A stretch of 64,000 bases of DNA from Deltaproteobacteria bacterium (lineage in GTDB: Bacteria; Desulfobacterota; Desulfobacteria; Desulfobacterales; Desulfatirhabdiaceae), in NCBI GenBank assembly GCA_016219185.1, contig JACRBZ010000095.1:61748-125747 (forward strand), in the 5' to 3' direction. This document shows positions 52,269-60,916 of this stretch, piece after piece. The notes beneath the pieces are model-generated. The model searched no databases, was not told the DNA's origin, and saw only the letters and a program-made list of their open reading frames with translations. Both the position numbers and the translations under genes were made by a program. Positions within the stretch are counted from its first letter, which is position 1. Each line of letters begins with the position of its first letter.

Positions 52269-52889
52269 TTAAGACAATTTCGCGGTTGTAAGTTTAACGA
52301 GTGCATTCACCACGCAGGCGGCAACCGTGGACCCGCCTTTTCTGCCTTGATTTGAAATACCGGGATAGTCCATGGCCATCAGATCCGCTTTGGATTCCGC
52401 GGCGTTCACAAAACCGACCGGAAGCCCGATGACAAGGGCCGGATGTGCCCGGCCCGCTTTAATCAGCGCGATCAGGCGCAAAAGGGCGGTCGGAGCGTTT
52501 CCGACAACATAGATGCCGTCTTCCATTTCAGCCAGTGCGGCGTCCACGGCCGCAGCGGATCGGGTATTTCCCGCGCTTTGTGCGCTCCGGCACACATCAG
52601 GGTCCTGGATCAGGCAGATCACACGGCATCCAAAGCGCGCAAGGGCCGGGGCATTGATACCGCTTCTGGCCATGGTGGTATCGGTAATGATGGTTTTTCC
52701 CTTACCAATGGCCTCAATTCCCTTTGCAATGGCGTTCGGGTGAAACCACACGGTTTTCATATAGTCAAAATCGGCCGAAGTATGAATCATTCTTCGGACA
52801 ATCTGCCATTCATCCGATGAAAAGGCATGGTGGCCGGCCTCGGTGTCGATGATGGTAAAGCTTTGGGCTTCGATTTCATTGGGGGTCAT
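52269..52889 (-). CDS. cbiC: Precorrin-8X / cobalt-precorrin-8 methylmutase
   Basis: A 206-residue enzyme that moves the C11 methyl to C12 to give cobyrinate. EAQSFTIIDTEAG at the N-terminus and IRRMIHTSADFDY (here VRRMIHTSADFDY) with the catalytic His are diagnostic, as are TDTTMARSGIN and VIGLPVGFVNAAESK. The ATG at 52889 follows AGGAA and gives the normal family length; a frame open to 52952 overlaps cbiA and is not used. Confidence 0.94.
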   Translation of the reverse strand: MTPNEIEAQSFTIIDTEAGHHAFSSDEWQIVRRMIHTSADFDYMKTVWFHPNAIAKGIEAIGKGKTIITDTTMARSGINAPALARFGCRVICLIQDPDVCRSAQSAGNTRSAAAVDAALAEMEDGIYVVGNAPTALLRLIALIKAGRAHPALVIGLPVGFVNAAESKADLMAMDYPGISNQGRKGGSTVAACVVNALVKLTTAKLS

Positions 52890-52927
52890 GATATTCCTGT
52901 TGTTGTGACTTTCCCGGGTGATGTCTG

Positions 52928-54298
52928 TTATGAATTTTGATATGCCAGGCATGCCCGGACAAAAGCAGTTGCGGCATTCGGCTGGCTGCCGAAATGCAGG
53001 TGAATGTAGCTGCCAAGGGTGTTATTTACTTGAAATCCTTCCTCGACCCCGGATTCGCCGAATCGGGACGTCACCGCATACACGCCCGGAACCTGCGCGG
53101 GGGAAGTGAGTTCTGAGTAATGAAATTCATGTCCGCGGATCTTCTGACCCGCCTTTCCTATAATCGTATCGCTTTTCAGGGTGATCTCCCGATACCCCAG
53201 GGTTTTCAGGCGCTGAAGCATCCGGGTGGAAAATGAAAAACAGCCGGTCATGGGATGGCTCCGGCCGTCCATATCCGTCAGCTCTTTGCAAAGATACATG
53301 AGACCCCCGCATTCCGCATATATGGGCATGCCTTTCAGGCTGGATGCCAGAACCTGGGATCGGAGCTGCGAATTTGCCGCCAGCTTTTCCGCATGAAGCT
53401 CCGGATAACCGCCGCCGAAATAAATGCCGGCAAGTCCATCGGGAAGGCGGGAATCCGTAATCGGAGAAAATGGAACGAGCTCTGCGCCTTCAGCGGTCAG
53501 GGCGTCCAGGTTGTCCGGATAATAAAAACAAAATGCCGGATCCATGGCCACTCCGATTTTAACCCTGCCGGGTTCCGGGAGGTGAGGTGAGGGCGCTGTT
53601 TCCGGTTCGGCATCGACATCTGAAAAGCAGGACAGCAGCGCATCCATATCCACCGAGGATTCGATAAAATCAGCCAGCCTTTTGATGGCACCCGGCGACA
53701 GGGGATGGTCCTCAAGGGTAACCAGCCCCAGATGCCGTTCCGGAATGGCAATATCCGCATTTTTAAGCATGCCTCCCAGGCAGGGCATTTGAACATGGCC
53801 TGAAATGGCGTCCTTCAGATAGCTCAGGTGCCGGCCGCTGCCCAACTGGTTGAAGATGACTCCGCTGAACCGCAGGTCGGGATCAAAATTTTCAAATCCC
53901 TGGACCACGGCTGCCGCGCTTCTGGCCATGCTTTTGGCATTGACCGCCAGAAGCACCGGAAGGTCCAGCCATTTGGCCATCTGGGCGGTCGAGCCCGCCT
54001 CGCTTTTCCCGTCATATCCGTCAAAAAGACCCATAACGCCTTCAACGACCGCAATATCCGCGGATTTTATATGGCGGCTGAAAATTTCCCTGTTGCGGGA
54101 TTTTGAAAGCATCCATCCATCCAGGTTGCGGCAGGCTGTGCCGGTAATCCGGGTATGATGGCCCGGATCAATGAAATCCGGACCCACCTTGAAGGATACG
54201 ACCTTAAATCCCCGGCGCTTCAGCGCGGCCAGGACGGCCAGCGTGAGGGTGGTCTTCCCGGACCCGCTCTGAGTTCCCGCTACAACAATCCCTTTAAT
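52928..54298 (-). CDS. cbiA: Cobyrinate a,c-diamide synthase, apparent ATT start codon
   Basis: A 456-residue amidotransferase that amidates the a and c side chains of cobyrinate. The N-terminus has the P-loop AGTQSGSGKTTLTLAVLA and KVGPDFIDPGHH; the C-terminal half contains the amidotransferase nucleophile Cys in PIYAECGGLMYL. The conserved P-loop region has no in-frame ATG, GTG or TTG upstream before a stop. The only sensible start is ATT at 54298-54296, six bases after a near-perfect Shine-Dalgarno AAGGAGGTG. It gives an N-terminus IKGIVVAGTQSG that matches the usual MKG-type CbiA start. An internal GTG at 54187 would lose the P-loop. Confidence 0.85.
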   Translation of the reverse strand: MKGIVVAGTQSGSGKTTLTLAVLAALKRRGFKVVSFKVGPDFIDPGHHTRITGTACRNLDGWMLSKSRNREIFSRHIKSADIAVVEGVMGLFDGYDGKSEAGSTAQMAKWLDLPVLLAVNAKSMARSAAAVVQGFENFDPDLRFSGVIFNQLGSGRHLSYLKDAISGHVQMPCLGGMLKNADIAIPERHLGLVTLEDHPLSPGAIKRLADFIESSVDMDALLSCFSDVDAEPETAPSPHLPEPGRVKIGVAMDPAFCFYYPDNLDALTAEGAELVPFSPITDSRLPDGLAGIYFGGGYPELHAEKLAANSQLRSQVLASSLKGMPIYAECGGLMYLCKELTDMDGRSHPMTGCFSFSTRMLQRLKTLGYREITLKSDTIIGKAGQKIRGHEFHYSELTSPAQVPGVYAVTSRFGESGVEEGFQVNNTLGSYIHLHFGSQPNAATAFVRACLAYQNS

Positions 54299-54304
54299 CG
54301 GACA

Positions 54305-54312
54305 CCTCCTTG
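54305..54312 (-). promoter_or_regulatory. Very strong ribosome-binding site deciding the cbiA ATT start
   Basis: On the minus strand AAGGAGGTG is complementary to the 3' end of 16S rRNA over about nine bases. The AGGAGG core (54305-54310) is six bases from the ATT codon, ideal spacing. A strong Shine-Dalgarno is what one would expect to compensate for a poor initiation codon. Confidence 0.75.
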
Positions 54313-54341
54313 GAGGAATCGGTGGGTAAGTGAAACATGGA

Positions 54342-55334
54342 TCACCGATCCTTTAACGACAGTTCAGGATATAGAATTTTTGCAATGGTTCGTATGCCTT
54401 CAAGAAGCCTGACCGTCGGTCTTGAAACCAGCACTTCATCGATCAGATAAATCTGTTGATTCTGAACGGCCCTGATCGCGGAAAACCCCGGCTCGCTTCG
54501 AATCAAATCGATCGTGACGTGGTTCATGGGTCCGGATTGGGCCAGGAAGACATCCATTTCAGCGGCATGGGAGAGGATCCGCTCTTTCCCGTAAGCCGCG
54601 ATGTTGGTGTCCCGAACCGGTTCGGCGTCCTTAGCCAGGTTGATTCCGCCGGCGGTTTCAACGCTAAAAATCGCCATAGAGTCCGGCGAAAAGGTTTTCA
54701 TCCGATCATGGATGGCCTCAAAATAGACTTTTTTACGGGGACTGATTTCCCGAACGCTTTTTCGAACGGCTTCAAGCGATGCCTTGAAACCGTCGACAAG
54801 CCGGTCGGATTCGGCTTCCTTGCCGGTCAGGGCTCCGAGCGTCCGCCAGTAGCGGTAAATCTCATCAATATTTCCGGGCTGAAGCGACACCACCGTAATG
54901 CCGTTTTTCTCGAGGCCGGCCAGAAGCCGGGCATATCCCCGGTCGATCATGGGCCGGATCAGCACCAGGTCCGGCCGGGCGCCCAGGAATTTCTCCAGAT
55001 CGTCATGATATGAAAAAACCGGTTTTGCCAGGGCTTTTTCCGGATAGGTCTCGCTCGGGGGCACGCCGATGATTTCGGAATCGAGCCCCAGTGAAAAAAG
55101 GTTTTCCGTGTGGCCGGCATACAGGGAAATGATACGCGCAAACGGGGCCTTTACGGTGATCTTTCGTCCCATGTCGTCTGTGATAACATTGGCGCAATAT
55201 CCGCCGGCAACCGAGGCTGCCAGAAAAAACACCATCCATGCCGACCGGATCAGGCATCTTTGAACAAAGCGCGGCCTTGGTGCTTGGCAAGGACCTTGAG
55301 ATCTGCGTCCTTTTCGGTCCGTATCACGAGACAT
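54342..55334 (-). CDS. btuF: Cobalamin-type ABC transporter periplasmic binding protein
   Basis: A 330-residue binding protein of the BtuF/FecB class. An N-terminal export signal (hydrophobic segment about 34-47, ending GGYCAN) precedes the periplasmic fold with ITDDMGRKITVKAPFARIISLYAGHTENLFSLG (read as RIISLYAGHTENLFSLG) and a lobe-linking helix. Context with the cobalamin genes and riboswitch suggests it captures corrinoids or cobinamide, though Fe-chelate binding cannot be excluded. The ATG at 55334 overlaps the btuD stop by 11 bases. Confidence 0.83.
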   Translation of the reverse strand: MSRDTDRKGRRSQGPCQAPRPRFVQRCLIRSAWMVFFLAASVAGGYCANVITDDMGRKITVKAPFARIISLYAGHTENLFSLGLDSEIIGVPPSETYPEKALAKPVFSYHDDLEKFLGARPDLVLIRPMIDRGYARLLAGLEKNGITVVSLQPGNIDEIYRYWRTLGALTGKEAESDRLVDGFKASLEAVRKSVREISPRKKVYFEAIHDRMKTFSPDSMAIFSVETAGGINLAKDAEPVRDTNIAAYGKERILSHAAEMDVFLAQSGPMNHVTIDLIRSEPGFSAIRAVQNQQIYLIDEVLVSRPTVRLLEGIRTIAKILYPELSLKDR

Positions 55335-56112
55335 GGGAACTCCGATTGAACACGACCTGTCTGGCGTTGGCATAGGTGTCTTCATAGACTTTGGCTTTGA
55401 CTTCAAATACCGATTGAATCGTGCTTTCGGTCAGCACCTGATCGCAGGGGCCGTGATGAACCACCCGGCCGTTTTTCATCAGGATCAGATACTGACAGAA
55501 CAAGGCGGCCAGGTTGATATCCTGCATGACCGCAATCACGGTTTTTCCATCATTGATAACTCTCTTGTGCGCCAGACTGAACAGCGAAATCGAATGGCAA
55601 ATATCCAGGTTGGATGTGGCTTCATCCAGAATCAGCACCGGCGTGTCCTGAACCAGGGCCCGGGCGAATATCACCCGCTGGCGTTCCCCGCCGCTCAGCT
55701 CCGAGATGAACCGATTTTCAAATTCGCGGGTACCGGTCTGCTCCATGATTTCGTCCACCTGCCGGTGATCCTCCCTGTCCGGAAACGCAAATCGCCCAAG
55801 GTGGGGGTATCGGCCCATCATGACGACCTGGCGCGATGTAAACGGAAAATTGACGGCATACTGCTGGGGAACCAGCGCAAATCTCCGGGCAATCTGCTTT
55901 CTGCTGTAATGCGAAAGCGGTTTGCCCTGGTAGGTAATCGCGCCCGTATCCGGTGTCCGGTGCCGGATCAAGAGGTCCACCAGTGTTGTCTTGCCGCAGC
56001 CGTTCGGGCCGAGGATTCCGTAAAACACGCCGGATTTGAGTTTCAGGGACACGTCGCTGACAGCCGGTTGTCCGCCGTAGCCGAATCGGACCTGATCGGT
56101 TTCAATCGTCAT
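55324..56112 (-). CDS. btuD: Cobalamin-type ABC transporter ATP-binding protein
   Basis: A 262-residue ABC ATPase of the BtuD/FecE class. Walker A is GPNGCGKTTLVD near residue 35, the signature is LSGGERQRVIFA and Walker B is VLILDEATSNLD. It powers the BtuC permease. Placed between btuC (11-base overlap) and btuF (11-base overlap), inside a riboswitch-controlled operon for cobalamin synthesis, so corrinoid uptake is the likely role. Confidence 0.88.
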   Translation of the reverse strand: MTIETDQVRFGYGGQPAVSDVSLKLKSGVFYGILGPNGCGKTTLVDLLIRHRTPDTGAITYQGKPLSHYSRKQIARRFALVPQQYAVNFPFTSRQVVMMGRYPHLGRFAFPDREDHRQVDEIMEQTGTREFENRFISELSGGERQRVIFARALVQDTPVLILDEATSNLDICHSISLFSLAHKRVINDGKTVIAVMQDINLAALFCQYLILMKNGRVVHHGPCDQVLTESTIQSVFEVKAKVYEDTYANARQVVFNRSSHVS

Positions 56113-57154
56113 GGATGCCGCCCGTCTGTTTTTTTCGGTAAATATAGCAGAAAAAAGGCCCTCCGGTGAGCGCGGTCAGCACCCCGATGGGGATTTCGTG
56201 CGGCAGCACGGCCCGGGTCAGGGTGTCCGCGCCCAAGAGCAGAATGGCTCCGGCGAATATCGAGACCAGAATCAGCCGCTGGTTGTCCGGTCCGGTCAGC
56301 GTGCGCATGATATGGGGCACCAGCAGTCCCACGAACCCGATAATTCCCGACACCGACACGCAGACAGCCGAAACCAGAGATGCGGTGATCAAAAGAATCA
56401 TCCGGACTTTCTGCGTATCAACCCCCAGGGACGCTGCGGTTCGCGACCCGAGAGCCATCACGTTCATCTCTCTGGAGAAATAACCGCAGACGCCCAGACC
56501 CGCCGCAAGGGTGCCAAGGGTCAGCCAGACATCGGACCAGGTTTTGGAGCCGAAACTGCCCATCAGCCAGAAGATGATCACGCTGACCTGTTCATCGACC
56601 ATGTACTTGATAAAACTGACGCCGGCGGACAAAATGGCCGAAACGATGATTCCGGACAGAATCAGGTTGCTGGAAGAAAGTCCCGCGCTGGAAGAGGCCA
56701 GATAAATGACCGCCATCAGGGTCAGGCCGGACCCGATAAAGGCAAAAAGCGGCACGGACCAGATTCCCCAGATGCCGATGTTCAGCCACAAGGCAAAGGA
56801 TGCCCCAAGGGCCGCGCCGGCGGATACCCCCAGCGTGTAGGGATCTGCCAGCGGATTCAGCAAAATTCCCTGAAACACGACGCCGGAAAGGGCCAGGCCC
56901 GCTCCCACCGCGGCGGCCGTCAGAATCCGGGGCAGCCGGACATCGGTGATCACGACCGGAAAAAGCGAATTGACGCCGTCCAGCAGAAAATTCAGTCCCG
57001 GCAGCTTTGAAAGGACAATCCGCAGTACGTCGGAAAATGAAATGTGCATATATCCCAGGCCGCTGGAAAGCACCACCAGCGCAGCGAGAAGCAGGAATAG
57101 AACCAGAACCTGCCAAAAGATTCCCTGGCCGAGGGTCCGAAGAAAGCGTATCAT
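56102..57154 (-). CDS. btuC: Cobalamin-type ABC transporter permease
   Basis: A 350-residue FecCD/BtuC-family permease with about ten membrane helices. Family segments include DVRLPRILTAAAVGAGLALSG, NPLADPYTLGVSAGAALGAS and the coupling-loop region VSVSGIIGFVGLLVPHIMR with a conserved PHI. It forms the transmembrane channel for the BtuF-delivered ligand. Its start overlaps the cbiK stop by 4 bases (ATGA), tying it to the cobalamin operon. Confidence 0.88.
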   Translation of the reverse strand: MIRFLRTLGQGIFWQVLVLFLLLAALVVLSSGLGYMHISFSDVLRIVLSKLPGLNFLLDGVNSLFPVVITDVRLPRILTAAAVGAGLALSGVVFQGILLNPLADPYTLGVSAGAALGASFALWLNIGIWGIWSVPLFAFIGSGLTLMAVIYLASSSAGLSSSNLILSGIIVSAILSAGVSFIKYMVDEQVSVIIFWLMGSFGSKTWSDVWLTLGTLAAGLGVCGYFSREMNVMALGSRTAASLGVDTQKVRMILLITASLVSAVCVSVSGIIGFVGLLVPHIMRTLTGPDNQRLILVSIFAGAILLLGADTLTRAVLPHEIPIGVLTALTGGPFFCYIYRKKQTGGIHDD

Positions 57155-57966
57155 AACAACGTGCCAACGATTGTTTTCAGATGGTCCACCCAGATATCGA
57201 CGATGGCGTCGTATTCGGCAAGGCCCTTTAAAACCGGTTTGCAGGAAATGCCGTGTTTTTCAAGAACGGATTTCCAGGAATGTTCATTTTCCCCGGCCAT
57301 GTCCTTCAGCGTGTGATTTCCGACAACGGCCAGGCAGGGCAGAAGATATGCCGATGTGATTTTCTGCTTCCGAAGACTTTCGCATATGTCGCCAATGCCG
57401 GGCCGGCCGCTCATCGTCCCCACAAAAACGTTGGGGTCCGTCTGCTGAAGATGATACATCAGCGCCGTATAACAGGCATTGGCCGGATGGGGAGAGCCAT
57501 GACCCATGAAAATGACGGCTTCCTCTGGTTTTCTCTCCCGGGGGATTGTCGAAATCAGGGCAGTTGCGGCTTTATCCATGTCATCTCCGGTTCCAAGGAG
57601 CGGCAATCCCATCATCACCTCACGGAACCCGCCGGCCATCCGGCCAAAAAGACGACAGTTGACCGTCAAATCGTGGTGCTCTTTTCCCGAAATGACATGC
57701 AGAGCCTGGACTGCCACATGGGTGAAGCCTTCATCCATCATTCGCGCCAGGGACGTTTCAACGGATTCCACGGGCCGGGCGTCTCCTGCCGGCTTTTTTC
57801 GAACGACGGCCGAGGTAAAGGCCCATCGAACGGGAATATCCGGAAAAATGGCCTGAATCTTCCGCTCGATAAATTGATAGGTAGCCAAAGCCTGCGGGGT
57901 GCGGGTGCCAAAAGCAATCAGCAGTATGCCTATTTTTAAAAGGACTGAAGAGCGCTCCGTTGTCAT
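57151..57966 (-). CDS. cbiK: Sirohydrochlorin cobaltochelatase
   Basis: A 271-residue class II chelatase that inserts cobalt into sirohydrochlorin, the first committed step of anaerobic cobalamin synthesis. ILLIAFGTRTPQALATY, HVISGKEHHDL (metal-site His) and IFMGHGSPHPANACYTAL identify CbiK. The ATG at 57966 follows AAGGGA and lies downstream of the leader terminator; longer frames would start inside that terminator. There is no signal peptide, unlike the periplasmic CbiK of some Desulfovibrio. First gene of the operon. Confidence 0.93.
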   Translation of the reverse strand: MTTERSSVLLKIGILLIAFGTRTPQALATYQFIERKIQAIFPDIPVRWAFTSAVVRKKPAGDARPVESVETSLARMMDEGFTHVAVQALHVISGKEHHDLTVNCRLFGRMAGGFREVMMGLPLLGTGDDMDKAATALISTIPRERKPEEAVIFMGHGSPHPANACYTALMYHLQQTDPNVFVGTMSGRPGIGDICESLRKQKITSAYLLPCLAVVGNHTLKDMAGENEHSWKSVLEKHGISCKPVLKGLAEYDAIVDIWVDHLKTIVGTLL

Positions 57967-58029
57967 TTCGATTCCCTTGTCGCAGGCGGACATAATATCC
58001 AGAGATGATTCATGATCTTGGCCTGACAT

Positions 58030-58072
58030 CCAAATAAAAAAGCCCTTCAAATTCGAAAGAATCTGAAGGGCT
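58030..58072 (-). terminator. Intrinsic terminator in the cbiK leader (riboswitch expression platform)
   Basis: On the minus strand a 14-bp stem with one mismatch, AGCCCTTCAGATTC / GAATTTGAAGGGCT, closes on a TTTC loop (58055-58058) and is followed by TTTTTTATTTG. It lies between the cobalamin riboswitch and the cbiK start. It should stop transcription when cobalamin is bound and be bypassed when cobalamin is scarce. Confidence 0.88.
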
Positions 58073-58135
58073 GCACCCGGCTTCTTTGCCCGTGGAATTG
58101 ACCACTGCCGTCATCTGTTACCGCAGATTTTCGGC

Positions 58136-58309
58136 CATTCATGATCAGGCAGGTCTTCTGGCTATCAGATCATCCTACTGACTGCGCCTTCCCGCAAGAC
58201 TTTTTGCCTTGCAGTGGCATCATGCAGCGTTCGTCCCTGATTACAGAGGCGGGACCGCTCCCGGTTTTCACGGGATTCCCTATTATGCAGCCCGAGCTGC
58301 ACCTGAATG
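58136..58309 (-). promoter_or_regulatory. Cobalamin riboswitch
   Basis: The minus strand carries the B12 box AGCCAGAAGACCTGCC (58148-58163), a very close match to consensus. Upstream lie other conserved blocks: GGTGCAGCTCGGGCTGCATAA-type (58283-58303), GGGAATCCCGTGAAA and GCGGTCCCGCCTCTGTAA. The P1 stem can form from CATTCA (58304-58309) and TGAATG (58136-58141). It heads the cbiK-to-cobU operon, which includes the btuCDF uptake genes. Confidence 0.95.
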
Positions 58310-58313
58310 TCGT

Positions 58314-58342
58314 ATTCTCGGGAAAATTGGCATCATTGTCAA
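58314..58342 (-). promoter_or_regulatory. Putative promoter of the riboswitch-controlled cobalamin operon
   Basis: On the minus strand TTGACA (58342-58337) is followed after 17 bases by GAGAAT (58319-58314), a 4/6 match to the -10 consensus. Transcription would start a few bases before the riboswitch P1 stem. No other gene lies in the 237-bp gap between riboswitch and the amidohydrolase gene. Confidence 0.6.
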
Positions 58343-58546
58343 GTGAATATTCACGGAGAAGGATTAGCAGCCCGTGATAGCCCCCCCGGAGATAAACCAA
58401 AGACGGCTGTCTCTGTCCGTCAATCTTCAACAATGTGTTCGGGAAATCGTTCTCTGGATTCCCGAACTTCTTCAAGTAGGTCTTTTGTTATTGCGTTGGT
58501 TTTTGATACCAGGAACGTCGAATGGTGATTTCCAATAAAAACTTAT

Positions 58547-60298
58547 TTATTTATGTACGTCCCCAAACTGGATCTTGCCGCCGACGATCGTATAGATTAC
58601 CCGTGTTGTTCGGATTTCATCTTCCGGGACCTTCATGATGTCTTTTGATAGAATCGTAATATCGGCGAGCTTGCCCGGTGTCAGGGAGCCTTTGATGTCT
58701 TCCTCGAAAGCGGCATAGGCATTGTTTATCGTATAGGATCGCAGGGCTTCCTCACGACTCATGCGCTGGTCCGGATAGAAGGTCGAGCCGTCCGGAAGCT
58801 TTCTTGTAACGGCGGCATGAAAATTGGCAATGGGATCGACGTCTTCCACCGGGGTATCGGTTCCGTTGGTTACCACCGCTCCGGTCCGCATAAGCTTCTG
58901 CCAGACGTAGGCACCTTCCTCGGCCCGTTGCGTCCCCAGTCTCTTGGGAACCCAGGGGCCATCCGAAGTGCAGTGAACGGCCTGCATGGAGGCTATGACC
59001 CCGAGCTGGCCAAAGCGTGGAATATCAAGAGGGTTCAGATGCTGTGCATGCTCGATCCGCCACCGGAGGTTCCCGCTGTTTGGATTTTCCTTGAAAACGG
59101 TTTCGTAGATATTCAGCGTTTCACGATTGGCGCGGTCCCCTATGGCGTGCACGCAAAGCTGAAAACCGGTCTTTATCGCAAGCCGGGCCGTCTCCAGGAT
59201 GTCTTCGGTGGATTCCACGTTCAGTCCCGTACTGCCGGGAAGATCGGAATAGGGCGTGAGCAGCCAGGCCGTATGGGAGCCGAGAGCGCCGTCCATGAAT
59301 TTCTTGATGGCCCGCACGGTAAGCCTTTTGTCTCCAAGGTTGTCGATCCTGTAGTTGGTGAGATTTTCAGCCAGTTCTTTCTTGCTCTCATGGATCATGG
59401 CCCACAGCCTGATTTTAAGATCGTTTTCCGCCACCAGCTTCCTGTAGAGATCGATATCCCGAAACGAGGAAGATGCGTCCTGGAAGCTGGTGATACCCTT
59501 CGAGAGGCAGTCCCGAACAGCGAGCCGGACAGCTTCGCGTGATTGTGCTTCGATCTGCGCCGGGGTGCGCCTGGCCAGGTTGTCTTTGTGGGCCTTCCCG
59601 ATCAAATCCTGGGCAACATCGAAAAAAACTCCCGTGGGATTCCCCCGGGAGTCTCTCAGAATTCGGCCTCCTTCCGGGGCCACCGTGGTTTTCGTTATGC
59701 CCGCCAGTTTCCTCGCCCTTGCATTGGCGAAGAGCGCATGTCCGCTGGCGTGGGTGAGCAGCACGGGGTTGTCGGGGGACGCTTTGTTGAGAGTGCCGTC
59801 CATCGGATAGCCTTCTATGGCGGGTGACGGGATCTTATTCCATTTTTCCTGGTGCCATCCCGAGCCGAGGATCCATGCACCCGGCCCGGCTTTCAGTACG
59901 CTGTTCCGAACGATCGAAACAATCTCATCCCAATTTCGGGCCGCTGTCAGATCAAGCTCCATTTTGGACTGGCCCAGAAGGAGAAGATGTCCGTGGCCTT
60001 CTATGAAACCGGGTACGGCAAGCATGCCGCTGATGTCCATTGTCTGTGTGGATTTACCGATATACGCCCGCACATCGTTGTTGCTGCCCACTGCAACGAT
60101 GGTATCCTTTCGAATGGCGAGCGCCTCCGCTTCAGGCTGTTTTACGTCCTCCGTGAGGATTTTGCCGTTCAGAATCACAAGGTCGGCAGGCTCCAACTTA
60201 TGCCCGGAGGCGCGTGAGAAAGAGCCCGCCATAAGCAACAGGGCGAGGGACAGAATAAGTCCCTGGAATTTTCCATGGTGTTTTTGTGTCCGTACCAC
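58547..60298 (-). CDS. YtcJ-like amidohydrolase, probably exported
   Basis: A 583-residue metal-dependent amidohydrolase of the YtcJ/NfdA type. An N-terminal signal segment (LILSLALLLMAGSFSRASG) is followed by the metal-binding HxH in GFIEGHGHLLLLG. Further motifs are VLLTHASGHALFAN, FMDGALGSHTAWL, CVHAIGDRANRETLN and VTNGTDTPVEDVDP. The family hydrolyses amide or formamide bonds in diverse small molecules; the substrate is unknown. The GTG start follows AAGGAG by seven bases. It lies just downstream of a decayed solute-binding gene. Confidence 0.85.
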   Translation of the reverse strand: MVRTQKHHGKFQGLILSLALLLMAGSFSRASGHKLEPADLVILNGKILTEDVKQPEAEALAIRKDTIVAVGSNNDVRAYIGKSTQTMDISGMLAVPGFIEGHGHLLLLGQSKMELDLTAARNWDEIVSIVRNSVLKAGPGAWILGSGWHQEKWNKIPSPAIEGYPMDGTLNKASPDNPVLLTHASGHALFANARARKLAGITKTTVAPEGGRILRDSRGNPTGVFFDVAQDLIGKAHKDNLARRTPAQIEAQSREAVRLAVRDCLSKGITSFQDASSSFRDIDLYRKLVAENDLKIRLWAMIHESKKELAENLTNYRIDNLGDKRLTVRAIKKFMDGALGSHTAWLLTPYSDLPGSTGLNVESTEDILETARLAIKTGFQLCVHAIGDRANRETLNIYETVFKENPNSGNLRWRIEHAQHLNPLDIPRFGQLGVIASMQAVHCTSDGPWVPKRLGTQRAEEGAYVWQKLMRTGAVVTNGTDTPVEDVDPIANFHAAVTRKLPDGSTFYPDQRMSREEALRSYTINNAYAAFEEDIKGSLTPGKLADITILSKDIMKVPEDEIRTTRVIYTIVGGKIQFGDVHK

Positions 60299-60382
60299 CT
60301 TATTACTCCTTTCCCCAATGATCTGATTGAGCCAGTGCCGTTCGTACGTCGAATCGCGGCGCAGTGAGGCCTGACAAAGGTA

Positions 60383-60916
60383 TCAGCTTGAATGTGAAGT
60401 AAGCGACGGATTCCGTGTTGCCGCATAGAACACTTTTTTCGGGCGGGTGTTGCTGTTTTTTCGAAGATACGCCTCATAGTCCGGATCAAGCGCGGAATAA
60501 TTGTAGCCGCTGACCGATCCGACGGTAATATTTTCAAGTGATTTTAAGCCGTCATACTTCCACGGGTTTCCTTTTCTCACATAGAAATTCTGAATCAGAA
60601 TTCCACACGGCTCTTCTGACAGAACCATCTTTTCGGAACTCCGGGGATTCAGCGTCGGCATCCCGTCATATGTTCCCTGTTCCGTGTCACGGATTCCCCG
60701 CACATAAGAAACCCTGTGAAACTTCAGCCTGTATCCCGCCGGATCATAGACAGCTTTCAGGATTTCCGCGACATATCCTTCTTTTCCGCTTTCCTTAACC
60801 GGTTCGCAAAGATAGGGACAGAATTCATGAGCGGCGATGTTGAGAGTTTCGGCGTGCAGTGAATGGCATAAGTGCAGCAGAATCAGGGCAAGCATAAATG
60901 CCTTTGCGTTGGATAT
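60383..60916 (-). pseudogene. Decayed family 3 extracellular solute-binding protein gene
   Basis: About 177 codons encoding the first lobe of a family 3 solute-binding protein (ETLNIAAHEFCPYLCEPVK, GYVAEILKAVYDPAGYRL, SEEPCGILIQNFYVRKGNPW). The normal second half is missing: the frame runs into NPSLTSHSS and stops, whereas family members are about 230-270 residues. The best ribosome site (AAAGGAG, 60925-60931) is followed by ATA at 60916, which would start a good signal peptide (xSNAKAFMLALILLHLCHSLHA, residues shown from the second). The first ATG is seven codons later. Loss of both start codon and C-terminus points to a pseudogene. Confidence 0.65.

Noticed and set aside
56111..57010. Large antisense frame opposite btuC, and similar ones opposite hydrogenase, aldo-keto reductase and amidohydrolase genes
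   Set aside because: They mirror real genes, lack ribosome sites and show low-complexity, arginine/histidine-rich translations typical of antisense shadows.
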